NCBI GenBank assembly: GCA_002077045.2
Contig: KZ111142.1
Location: forward strand, 2,001,258 to 2,024,902
DNA length: 23,645 nucleotides
Source of the DNA: Rachicladosporium sp. CCFEE 5018
Lineage: Eukaryota; Ascomycota; Dothideomycetes; Cladosporiales; Cladosporiaceae
Direction: 5' to 3'
Shown: piece by piece, positions 1 through 9,738 of the stretch
Numbering within the stretch: position 1 is the first letter of the stretch
How the letters are laid out: every line of letters starts with the position of its first letter
Position numbers and translations under genes: made by a program
The notes under the pieces: generated by a model
The model's input: only the letters and a program-made list of their open reading frames with translations
Told to the model about the DNA's origin: nothing
Databases searched by the model: none

Positions 1-905
1 ACCCGACTGCATGATAGCTCAGGCATGGATGGGATACTTAACAAGGTAGCATGAACTCTGCTCGCACCTGGCCGATGGCGTGTGAACGAGGCTGGTAGTG
101 TCGTGTGGAAAGACTGAGTTGACGCCATCCGCGACCATCCTACATTCGATGGCAATTCGAGTCTACTGTATGCATTGGCAGAGCCTCTTGGGTGAGAAGC
201 GAGTCTTGGAGTACGGCAGACCAATGGCTGTCTGCCTTTTGGTCGGCACGCCATCGATCCCCACCAGCACGTTATGAGTTCGCTGTGCGTGTAGACCCGC
301 CAACATTGATCAGCAAGCCAGCAGTAAGGGCGATATTCGGGTGAAGGCCGCACTCTTCGTCGGCGGTTCTATATATTCGCCTCGAGATTCCTCAAGGACA
401 CTGTTGCCGGACGTAACGCTCCCGTCGTCGTGCTTGCTTTTGATCGCGTAGGCATGCGGGTCATGTCAACGTGTGATTCCAGTGGCTGATGGCGACAGCA
501 GGAGCTGTCGAGTATCGCGGCCTATCGCCGAAAGCATCCATACAGCGGACTCAACGGCAATTGCTGCCGACAGCTTGCAGTGATAGACCCGTGGTGCAGT
601 ACTGAAGACGTCCACCGGTGCATGAACAAAATAGGGTTCAAGAGCAGGGGGAAGGGACAGACTTTGCATCCATTTCTTACCGTAAGCGCCAAGCCAGACC
701 TGAGTCCCGAGCGCCAGGATGTTGTACGTGTGCATGCACACGCGATGCTATGATGGACGATTTGGCGGATGCAGCGCGATATCTGCAGGATCAGGAGGAA
801 CCGCAAAGAACAGAACTGAGAAGTTGTGCTGATGAGAGACAAGAGTTCCGAGGCGGCACCAGGCCGCGTCTGACACCCATTCTCCGCTGACACACTGCCT
901 CCTAT
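1..905. other. Intergenic region at left edge, no gene recognised
   Basis: All frames are broken by frequent stops. The few short ORFs, on both strands around 466-893, overlap one another and carry no family motif. A TATA-like run (tatatat) occurs near 369-376, but no gene starts downstream of it. The 3' end of a gene lying outside the window could reach the first few dozen bases, where one plus frame stays open for about 17 codons; nothing identifies it. The last part is presumably the 3' UTR and terminator of the dehydrogenase gene that ends at 906. Confidence 0.5.
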
Positions 906-2238
906 TTAAACCTTCATCACCAGGCGACCCTTCAGATGCGGGTTCATATACATCTCAGGCAATTTCGGCATGTCGTTGAATGCGACCGTCGTAATGAAGG
1001 ACTGCACGCCATGTTTGGCGACGAGTGCTAGCATCTCTACCAGCAGCTCCTTGTTTGCTACAAGGCTTCCCTTGATGGTCAACTCACTGAAGACGAGCTG
1101 GAAGGCGTCGAATTGCAGCAGACCGTCCAGTTCGGGAGAGGGTAGACCAACTGCAACGAGTGTGCCGCGAAGTCTTAGGATGCTCAGCGCCCACTGATTT
1201 GCAGACAACCGATCAGTGCACACAATGACAGCGGACACTCCACCGAGGCCGGCCCATTTCTTGATATCCGCAACCGCGTTCTCGTCATTGATGTCTACGA
1301 CGTGATCGGCACGGAGTTTCTCAGGCAGACTGGTGGCAAGCTCACGTCCCTCTGGCCTGTTGTCGATTGCCACAACCGGATGGCCAAGGGCTTTGAAGAA
1401 TTGCACACACAACTGTCCAAGTCTGGCCTGTGTCAGCTACCAGAAATCTAGACTCAAAAGTCGCAATGTATGAACCCACCCGCCTATACCTACCACAGCC
1501 ACAGGCTCACCCGCCTTTGTTGCTGCGGCTGCAATAGCGCCCCATACAGTTGACTAGCTGGTGGTCAGTCACCGCAACGACCACTTCACGACACGCCTTC
1601 TACTCACCCCAGCACACATCAACGGCGCTGCCTGCTCGAATGATACGCTCTCCGGTAAGACTGCGGCTTGCTCTGCATCTGCCACCGCATACTCGGCGAA
1701 TCCACCGTCATGGGACAAACCAGCCATCTGCTTCGCTCCACACATACGGATGTCAGGATTTCCAGAGCTATCCTTCCAAGTACGACATCCGTCACACTTG
1801 CCACAGGCGTGCTTGAACAGCAGCATGCCGACACGCTGGCCGACCTTGAAGTTACGTGCTGCATTCTTGCCCACAGCAGCGACCGTCCCGACAGGCTCGT
1901 GGCATCCAGTCAAGGGTGTCGGCGACTTGTAGACTCCTTGGTATACTTGATAGTCTGTGTGACTACAGTATGGAACAAAGCATTAGTGTACTGATTAGTC
2001 TTTCGGACCAAGTCGGATGTGAAGCAAGACGGGTACGCACCAAAAGCCTGCAGCTGCGATCTTGATCAAGATTTCGTTGTCGTTGATACTTGGCACTGGT
2101 ACCGTCTGGAACTCGTACGGCTTGTTGTACTGTTCGGGTACTCAATGTCAGCACACCATCGTGCGTGATAGGGGCAGTACTGCAACATACCGCGACCAGC
2201 CGAGCTGCTCGCATGGTCTCAGGTACACTTGAAGGCAT
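906..2238 (-). CDS. Zinc-dependent alcohol dehydrogenase (MDR family), 5 exons
   Basis: Exons read 2191-2238, 2041-2129, 1608-1962, 1480-1553 and 906-1422 on the minus strand, giving 360 residues, which is normal for the family. The introns (61, 78, 54 and 57 bp) all have GT-AG ends and restore continuous motifs. The product should oxidise an alcohol to an aldehyde or ketone with NAD(P), probably in the cytosol; the substrate cannot be read from the sequence. Catalytic-zinc ligands are visible: C46 in GFCHTD, H67-E68 in GCHEPVG and C162 in PLMCAG. Structural-zinc cysteines are C99, C102, C105 and C120. The Rossmann motif GIGGLG is at 186-191. The C105-C120 gap has 14 residues rather than the usual 7, so the zinc lobe is enlarged. 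ATG at 2238 was chosen because splicing from it joins directly to the conserved N-terminal strand; M9 is an alternative start. No signal peptide is seen. Confidence 0.9.
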
Positions 2239-2251
2239 GTCGATTGCGTTT

Positions 2252-2334
2252 CTGTGGAAAAAGGACCCAAGGTGGAGCGCGCGGAGTGAACAGTGAGATA
2301 TGTGCTTGCTCTAAAGCGACATTCCGGATCTTAC
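2252..2334 (-). other. Candidate 5' UTR intron of the alcohol dehydrogenase gene
   Basis: On the minus strand, a GTAAGA donor starts at 2334 and a pyrimidine-rich TTTTTCCACAG acceptor ends at 2252, only 13 bases before the dehydrogenase ATG at 2238. The spacing of 83 bp fits local intron sizes. Joining upstream sequence across it does not extend the dehydrogenase frame, so if used it would be a leader intron or the last intron of a separate upstream gene. No strong CTGAC-type branch point is visible. Confidence 0.3.
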
Positions 2335-2592
2335 CTGGACTGATATTTCCTTGTCCACTGCCTTCCGATAATGCCTCGCTAATGCTCATGCGCAGCAATA
2401 CTACCATCACACCGTCGTGGAAAGGTTCGTATGCATACTGCTTGGTAAACACAGTCGCTAACACCTGCATGATAGCTGGCACTTGCTCATGCACGGCCGC
2501 CTTCACGTCGATAAGACTGGCACAAGCTACTGGCCGACACCCTCGGATCGAGACACCAGTTTCCCGCCGTCCATTTTGATCAAGTCAAATCA
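2335..2592 (-). pseudogene. Unassigned open segment upstream of the dehydrogenase, possibly a decayed gene or missed exon
   Basis: A minus-strand frame is open for about 85 codons before a possible GTAAGA donor at 2334. It encodes a stretch that looks helical, with the peptide VKAAVHEQVPAIMQVLATVF at its centre. There is no in-frame ATG. An ATG in good context (CAAAATGG) lies upstream, but its frame meets a TAG after 15 codons, and a one-base shift would be needed to join the two. It could be a relic, an exon of an unrecognised gene, or chance. I do not recognise the family, so no function is offered. Confidence 0.2.
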
Positions 2593-4602
2593 TACTAGCC
2601 GTCTTAGCAGCTGCACGTCACTCGCTACGAAAGAGGATCCGTGCGGACACGCTACAGCGTTGTGCGGCAGCTGATCCACATGACCAGCACTACGAGAGGG
2701 GCTTGAGATGACTTGACTAGTGGACGGTCGCTCTGATCGCTCACATGTGCCGAGGGGAAGATGCTCTATGTGGCTCCATGCACGCTCTTGGCTTCGTTCC
2801 CAGTTCCATCATTCGGTGAGAGGTGGTGAAGGCCGACTCATGTCCTCCGTGAGCTGGCTTGAGAACTTCAGAATTATCCATTCACGTCTTGCTCTACGAG
2901 CAGAAGCAGTCACCGGTGATCAGCCGAACCCGATCAAGAACATTTTGCCAAGCAATGCTTGGGTCGTGGCGGTCGATTTGAATTCTGCGAAAGGCACGAT
3001 TCTTACAAAGAATGAGACAAAGCGCAACTTCCAAATGGGGCAAGACAGCTTCAACGGTTCCGTCCGCCCATCCCACTGGGCTGAAAAGTTCAGTAAATAT
3101 AAGTCAGACTCGAGAGACTTGTGGAGCTGGAAAATCACGTTTCTCTCATCGTCAAAGTCGATCAACGGGCACCATGCGTCGTTTCACGCTTTCCTTCGTC
3201 ATGCCTAAGCTTCTTCATCCAGACTCCGAATGATCTACATCCAATAGCACTACGCGGGGAATGTCTAGTCAGGGGAAGGAGCTCCCTTTACCTAAGCTGA
3301 CTCATTGCCTAGCTACAAGGCGGCACCGCTGCTAGATGTCCTATTGCCGGCTTGAGCTCAGCGTCGTGTAAACTGGAAAATTCCAGGACGCTTTGACCGC
3401 CGTCCTGGCAAAACGCTAGTCGATCCTCACGGTGTCTCGTACGCTTCGAAGTTGCGGACTTGTCGATTTTCTCCGCGCACGGCAGCGCGTTGAAATAGGA
3501 GCAGTGCTGACCAAGGTGGCACTGCCATGCTCAAGCTCTTCTGTCGAGGTATACCATGCGCTACTCTGTGATCTTTACCGAGGAACCACCTGAGCTTCCC
3601 GACGATTCGGGTGCCATTTACCGATAAGACTAGATACTGCTACCGAGATACCATCTCTGGAAGTCATTGGCTCATAGCTGACAACCTTAGCTGCTCCTTT
3701 CACGCCTCATCCTTAGCCCGGCAGCTCGGAAGCATGTCACAGCAGTCGACAGTAGGCCAGCATGGTTGTCTGCTCTCTCCGACCCTATGGGCATGACTCA
3801 AGTGATAGCTGTCACGATATCCTCGAGTCCAACGTCTCATCTGGCCGTCATCCCGGCCGGGCATCAAGCCGATGCGCATCCTCGTTGGTCTACGCCTCTG
3901 CCCTGATATGTTCCTCGTCTGCAGTGGCTCAATGCACACAGCTAGAGTCGCCGCTACCTTCTCACGGAGCTCTCGTAGGCGAGGCGCCAATTTTCGTGGC
4001 GCCACTTGCTCGTCGGGCCGTCGCCGAAGTTGCGTGCTTTTGTTGCTGCAGCTACAGGTCAGTACATGCAAGACTAGGGGTGAGGGCTTTCGCGAACGTG
4101 AATGGTCATGCCGACGCAAATACCTCTAGCTATTGCTGCACGTGGTGTACATTGCTCGGAAGTGTGGACAGCACTACCCAAACGAAGGTGAAGCCAAGCG
4201 CCGTGCTGGCGATAACTGTTTTGGCGACATGGATATGCGGGCCAGATCCCCGTCTCCGCGACTCAGATTGAGAAAGCAAACCTGATAGCTGGACAGATGA
4301 AGCTAGAGTAGGTCCTTAGTGTGTGCTGACATGGTAGCGAAGCAAGTGCATGCTGACGGAGAAGTGGACGACAGTATCCAGCATCATCTGCTGTGGGAGT
4401 TGCAGAGCGAGCTGGTACTAGTTCTCAAGTGATACACCCGACCTGCTCTATAAGTGCCGAGTCCCCAACGGATATCATCTCATAATTCAGCGCATCGTCG
4501 ACCCTTCAACATAGCACCTAACTCCCCCACGACTTCGATCGCGACGTAAGTAGCATTGAGCGCAAGGGGCAGCACCCACCAACAGAGACAGTAGCAGCCA
4601 AG
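2593..4602. other. Intergenic region with unconvincing ORFs
   Basis: This is about 2 kb without a recognisable gene. A plus ORF at 2720-3208 (162 codons) faces a minus ORF over 2920-3165 (about 80 codons). Neither shows a domain, a signal or believable splice partners, so either could be an orphan gene or chance. Between 3600 and 4300, overlapping ORFs on both strands are rich in Arg, Cys and Ser and look like shadows. The sequence is not AT-rich and shows no long repeats, so there is no sign of a RIP-mutated transposon. The last 150 bases should hold the tautomerase promoter. Confidence 0.4.
4449..4454 (+). promoter_or_regulatory. Possible TATA element of the tautomerase gene
   Basis: TATAAG lies 149 bases upstream of the ATG at 4603. 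If used, transcription would start about 30 bases later, leaving a 5' leader of about 120 bases. The stretch just before the ATG (cacccaccaacagagaca) is purine/C-rich, as fungal leaders often are. The call rests on motif and position alone. Confidence 0.25.
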
Positions 4603-5142
4603 ATGCCTTTGATCTTCATCCACTTCCCAGAGGGTACCTTCTCACCAGAAAACCTCGACCTGCTCGCGAACCAAGTCACTCGCGATGGCGAAGAGCTCGA
4701 GCACCTTCCCCTCAACGATTTTGTCCTCTCGACAACGTGGGTATACGCCAGGCCATACCCGAAACAGCACGTGTACCATGGCGGCAAGCCTGGCGGGGAG
4801 AACTTTATCTCCATCGATATCAACGTCATCAATGTTAGTCACATGCTGAAGTGCCTACTGAAAAGCCCCAATATGTGCATATGTTCCCCATTGGTCTGTA
4901 CATAGGGGAAGCTGACAACGTCGGGTGTGTAGGGCGGCTACAGTGCCACGACGAAGACTGAGCTTATCAAGCGCGTCACTGCGTCGGTTGCGAAGTATGG
5001 TGATCTGCCAAAGGAAGGGCACAAGCGAGTGTTCGTGCTGATTCGGGACGTCGCTGAGGCGAATTGGGGGTTCGATGGTGGGAACTTGAATTTGGAGCTA
5101 CTGCGTGACCCGAAGACCTACGCGCATTTGCCAGCCTTGTGA
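4603..5142 (+). CDS. Tautomerase-superfamily (4-oxalocrotonate tautomerase-like) protein, 2 exons
   Basis: Exons 4603-4833 and 4933-5142 flank a 99-bp intron (GTTAGT...TGTAG), giving 146 residues. The protein starts Met-Pro (MPLIFIHFPEGTF), so removal of Met exposes the N-terminal proline that is the general acid/base of this superfamily. The C-terminal half carries VFVLIRDVAEANWGFDGG, typical of the longer, two-lobed tautomerase proteins found in bacteria and fungi. Such proteins catalyse keto-enol shifts, or hydration or dehalogenation of unsaturated acids; which reaction applies here cannot be told. It is probably cytosolic, as no targeting sequence is seen. The gene stands alone on the plus strand between two minus-strand oxidoreductase genes. 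The start is fixed by the Met-Pro pair; the splice restores the INVINGGYS stretch. Confidence 0.82.
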
Positions 5143-5275
5143 GAGGACGTGCTAATGGTAATCATTCGGTGTCGTCGGAGAATGGGAGGTACCATGCTTT
5201 ATGTAGGTCTTGGCATGATTCAACATCAGCTATTTGCCGCTTGTTCATCACCAATGCCATCTTCCTTTGCGTTCT

Positions 5276-7107
5276 TTATTTCTCCAGATAGAACGCTAAG
5301 TCTGCCTTCGGATCATACTCTAGCTTAGTCCTCGCGTTGCCCATGAATCGCCATCGATTGGTCTTTGACCTGTACACGATGTCGAAATCCTCGGGCCGTA
5401 TCGACTCGATCATCTCCCTGTAAGCAAGCACACTCCCAGCCCACACAGCGGTCACTTTGCCGTCCACGCGATGATTCTTGTACCAGCTTCTGCAACCGCC
5501 ACTCCAGACCAGAGTCTGCATGACCTCATCCGCATACGCATTAAACTCAGCCACTGCGGCGTCTTTCGGGACGACGTATCTGACGTCCTCTTCTGCCATC
5601 TTGCGAATCCACTGACACATCCAATCTGCAGACCAGCCAAGACCAGCCATTAGAGACCCATGCCCGACTGGCGCATTAGGTCCCGAGAACATAAAGAAGT
5701 TCGGGAATTGGGCTGCCGCAAGAGATAGGTACGAGGCTGGCTCATCCTTCCAAGCGTCCGAGAGCGAGAGACCGTTCAAACCGATCAGTGGCCAGGGCGG
5801 TCGATGCGAAACGTCGAAGCCCGTGGCGCAGACTATGGCATCGACTTCGTGGAGGACGCCATCGACTGTGCGGATGCCTGTGGGCTCGAAACGATCGATA
5901 GACTCGGAGACCAACGAGACATTGTTGCGAGTGTACGACTCGAGGTAGCCTGGTCCCGGAGTCGCTCGTCTGCAGCCAACCTCCCAGTCTGGAATAAGTC
6001 GCTTTGCAAGGTCTTCATCGTTGTTCAAACGAGACTTCATCATGTCTTGTGTAGCCTGTCGGCCGATCTTCTGAGCTTTCGAGTTCTTGACGAACTGAGT
6101 ACGAGGTCAGCACACGTCAAGTAATACAAAAGACCAGAACAAACCATGTCAAACGCTCGATTACTACCAGCCTGTATCTTCTTCCGATACTCCTTCAGCG
6201 CCTCAGGCGACTCTCTGAACGTCCGCTTCTCATCTTCGGTATAGACATGCTGTGACTTACCACCAATGATCGCCGACCCCAAACCAGGCGTGATATAAGT
6301 CGAGTTCCGAACGAAGTTCGTCAGGTGCTTGGCCTTCTCGACCAGCTGTGGCACGATCTGTATCGCCGAGCTCCCATTTCCAATGACCGCTATCTTCTTG
6401 CTCGCGTAATCAAAGCCGGCATCCCACACAGCGCTGTGGCAAAGGTGACCTTTGAAGTCGTGCAAGCCCGGTATACTGGGCCAGCGCCAGTGACTCAGGA
6501 AGCCAGTCGCAGTGATCAGCACATCGCACTCGTCATGGAGTACCTGGTCTCCGTGCCGCACCTCCAGTCTCCACTTCCCGCTGACCTCGTCGAACTCTGC
6601 CCGTTCGACTCGATGACTGCACTTCACGTCTCGAGCCAGATCGTACTTCGCCACAGTGCGCTTGAAGTACGCCAGAATCTCGCCGCCACTTGCATAGTGT
6701 GCCGACCAGTCGGGATTGTGCTCGAAAGGGAAGGTATAGATATGGGCCGGCACGTCGCAGGCAACTCCAGGATAAGTGTTCACCAACCACGTTCCGCCGA
6801 CTTCGGCATTCGCTTCATAGATCGTGTGGTCCATGATGTCTTCCAGCTTGCGTTCGTGTTGTATCTTGTAGGCCAAGCCCATTGCGCTGATGCCCGCGCC
6901 GATAGTGACGACTTTCAGCCGCCGTCGAGGCGTTCGCATGGGTTTGCGGTACAAAGGGATCCATTCCGACGGCAATGGCTGACCGTAGCGTGTGAATGGC
7001 TCTGGTATCGGACCATCTGCCTCGTCCGGGATGCCATCGAGCTGTATAGTAGGATCTTGTGCCAGTAGATCATCGGCCGAAGGCTCACTATAGTATATGC
7101 CAGCCAT
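5276..7107 (-). CDS. Flavin-dependent monooxygenase, Baeyer-Villiger type, 2 exons
   Basis: Exons 6145-7107 and 5276-6094 are joined across a 50-bp intron with a GTTTGT donor, giving 593 residues. The enzyme should use FAD, NADPH and O2 to insert oxygen into a ketone, giving an ester or lactone; the substrate is unknown. The FAD Rossmann motif VVTIGAGISA is near 66-75, with Ala in the last position of GxGxxG. GGTWLVNTYPGVACDVP follows at 104-120. The Baeyer-Villiger fingerprint FKGHLCHSAVWD is at 218-229 (FxGxxxHxxxWD), and the NADPH motif GNGSSA is at 243-248. ATG motifs (ITATGF, VCATGF) are present in both halves. Start 7107 (MAGIYYSEP) gives the usual N-terminal length. The frame is open upstream, with in-frame ATGs at 7191 and 7263, so a longer form is possible. 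It ends 133 bases from the tautomerase stop, convergent with it. Confidence 0.92.
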
Positions 7108-8587
7108 GACTTTGAAGCCAGTAAGAAGAATCGATGACGAAAATTGGGAGCGAGGAGTGATACAATGATACTGTACTGCAACTGTTGCCATGTATGACCT
7201 ACCTTCCTTCAATGACTTCCGCCACTCATGATGTGTACGAAGTAGCCACGGCTGGCGGCACACATGCCTCGCCCACTAGTGCGGGGAAGAGTACATCATG
7301 GAGGTACCTCCACTCCGGACTATGCCAGATGCACTTATAACGACTGCACCGATAGCTTGCGTCTACCATGCATCAGGTCGCGGTGGTTTTTTGGAGTGAT
7401 TCTGATCTCGAGACATATATGCCGCCCGAGCTATAGATCTCGTGCAGCCGGCAGCATGTACTGAAAGTGCGACAGACAATATTCCGGGCCGGGAATGAAC
7501 AGTAGGAGACGCAGTATCCTGATCCCTAGATCCCACGTGTCAGTATCCACGGGACATTTCTTTCTTCTCAGTGAACAAGAGGGCAGCAGCGTGACGTTCG
7601 AGGCACCGTAGAGGCTGAAGCGAGGTAGCGCAGTTGTCTGAGGAAAACCGATATGAGGTTGAACCGAGCCCACATTCATCGAAGGACGCAATGTGACAGG
7701 TCTTGTCGTTTCGTATGCGCGACTGACTGTTTCGCGGCGCGCCCGGCGCGCATAGTTGGCGTGATCGGTGTCGGGTAGCTTACTGGTGCCGTGGGTTTTG
7801 CTAGCGCACGTCTTGGTCTGCAGAATTATTAATACGGTCAAGCCATGCTAGGTTGGTCCTTGTGGAATATGCTCTGTCTCAATGTCAGGGTATGCGTTGT
7901 AGAAAGAGGAAAACCATGAGCAGAGCAGGTGGTGCACGGAAGTAGCCTCGAGTCTTGGCACTGTTGCATCCTGGCGTTCCTTCCTCGGCGATGTTCGGCT
8001 GCGGTGAGCGCGACGGCAATGTTGTATGGCGATGCATCTTCTGGCACGGTGCGCACGTTTGAAGTTGATGGTGCGACGACGCCGAGGGTGACTCGAGATG
8101 ATCGTATTCAGTGTTGCTTCTAGAGCGTAAGGATGGTGTACGAGTGGATGTCATTGGGTCGTCAGGTGCGAGTCGGTGAGATACGGGTGCGGAAGCAGCG
8201 ACGCGACTGACGCTTGCTGTGCCGAACAACGAAGTATGTCGATGAATCGAATATGCATGGGAGACGGCTGAGTGATCGATGCTACTGATGACCCGGAAAG
8301 TCGCACTTGGTGAACTTCGCAAACCGCAGGTATGGAAGAGCCGCAAGACTGCCATGCCGTGATCCTGTCGCCGCTTTTCGTCCTGCTAGTAACACATACT
8401 GGAGTCGCACCGCGCCAGAAAGGATTGCCCCGATGGCATTTGTAGAAGTACATTGATGAATCGTCGCAGCCGCAACTCCAACGAACCCTTGTTGCAGTCT
8501 GAAGGGCTTCTTATGTCGCAAACCCGATCTTGCAGTGTGCAAGGAGCCTGTATTAGTATGCTGTCGCCTACCTCGAGCTTACGACGC
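7108..8587. other. Intergenic region between monooxygenase and RNA-binding protein genes
   Basis: About 1.5 kb without a supported gene. The first few hundred bases should be the monooxygenase promoter and leader; a minus-strand TATAAG lies at 7334-7339, some 230 bases before its ATG. ORFs at 7431-7841, 7885-8355 and 8151-8542 overlap each other, are rich in Ser, Arg and His, and carry no motif. One CACGTG is at 7534-7539 and a short GC hairpin sits at 7737-7751. The end near 8587 should be the 3' UTR of the RNA-binding protein gene. Confidence 0.4.
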
Positions 8588-9738
8588 CTAATCGTAGCGA
8601 CGCGGACGCTCGTCATACTCGCGCGGTGGTGGAGCACCCGCACCGCCAGCTGGGTGACCAGCATCACCACCGTACCTGTCGGGAGGAGGGCCACGAGAGG
8701 CACGATCGTAACCACCACGGTCGCCTCCACCACGGCGGTCACCTCCATAGCGATCGTCGCGCGAAGAAGCGTAGCGGTCGATGCGCGGCGCGTAGTCGTC
8801 GCGACGCCCAGATCCGCGGTCGTCATAGCGGTCACGGTAGCCGCCACCTCCGCCGCGCCTGTCGTCGCGCCTGCCGTAGCCTCCACGGTCGCCGCGATCC
8901 TGGGAAAAGTCAGTAGACTCAATGAAAGGGTGGCAAAGCATGTTACGTACATCGTAACGGTCACGGTAGCCGCCTGGAGGTCCACGGCCTGGTGGGCGGT
9001 CCTCGCGCTTTGGAGGTCCGAAGTACTTGCCGGGCGTCGGGGTCCTGGGCTTCGCACGCCTCGCCTTCTCGATGCTCAGCGTCCTCCCCTCGTAGACTTC
9101 ACCCTGGAGCGCTTCCTTGGCCGCGTCCGCGCCAGTCGAGTCGACCATTTTGACAAATCCGAAGCCACGGCTCTCGCGGGTATGCGGGTCGCGCATGATG
9201 TTGCACTTCTCTACGGGTCCGTACTTCTCGAAGAGGGTGCTGATCTCTTCCTCGGTCAAGCGTGGGTGGATGCCGGTGACGAAAAGGTTGGAGCCCGGGT
9301 TGACAGACTCGTCTTCTTGATCGTCGCGGCGGGCGGGAGGCGGGCCACTGCAGCGTGTCAATTTTGCTCTGAAATTGGGCAAGATTCAGGTGCCATACCG
9401 GTCGCTGCGGCCGTTGGAAGGCTCATCACGAAGACGGATGTCGCCATCGCGATCGCCCTGAGGAGAGCGAGAGCGATCGCGTCCGTAGTCGCGCAGCTCA
9501 CGGTCGTCTGTGGAAGAACTAGATGTCAGCTACTGGCTCTTGCCATGATTATATAGTATACATATTGCCTGTAGTGAGGCATGATGTTGAATTCAAGCTC
9601 ACTCCAGCGGTAGGTGGGATATCTCTTCGAGTATGGATCGTCGAGATCCTCGTAGGTTAGGTGACGCCGCGAATGATGCATGTGCGTACCCTCGTAGGCG
9701 GCGCGCGGCTCCTGGTCGTACGTGTCCATGTCGGCCAT
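8588..9738 (-). CDS. RRM/SR-type RNA-binding protein, transformer-2-like, 4 exons
   Basis: Exons 9603-9738, 9399-9507, 8951-9347 and 8588-8899 give 317 residues; the introns are 95, 51 and 51 bp. One RRM spans about 102-176, with RNP2 LFVTGI (103-108) and RNP1 RGFGFVKM (142-149). An Arg/Ser/Asp-rich stretch (GRDRSRSPQGDRD) precedes it, and a long Arg-Gly-Asp-Tyr tail (GGYRDRYDDR-type repeats, about 200-317) follows. This RS-RRM-RGG order matches the transformer-2-like SR proteins, nuclear factors that bind pre-mRNA and influence splice-site choice; the assignment is by architecture. Intron 3 (8900-8950) is a multiple of three without stops, so its retention would add 17 residues. The GC-rich, repetitive tail creates a long antisense ORF that I regard as a shadow. 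Confidence 0.88.

Noticed and set aside
3700..4271. Overlapping ORFs of 139-169 codons on both strands
   Set aside because: Arg/Cys/Ser-rich translations with no domain, no splice logic and mutual overlap; they look like chance openings.
9348..9398. An earlier in-frame acceptor (TTTCAG) for intron 2 of the RNA-binding protein
   Set aside because: It would leave an intron of only 30 bases, too short for the spliceosome; the CTGCAG site 21 bases later gives 51 bp with a suitable branch point.
8453..9556. A 367-codon plus-strand ORF antisense to the RNA-binding protein gene
   Set aside because: It mirrors the GC-rich, repetitive Arg/Gly/Asp tail and the RRM on the minus strand. The minus strand has a clear RRM and consistent splicing; the plus product is a Val/Ala/Thr-rich shadow.
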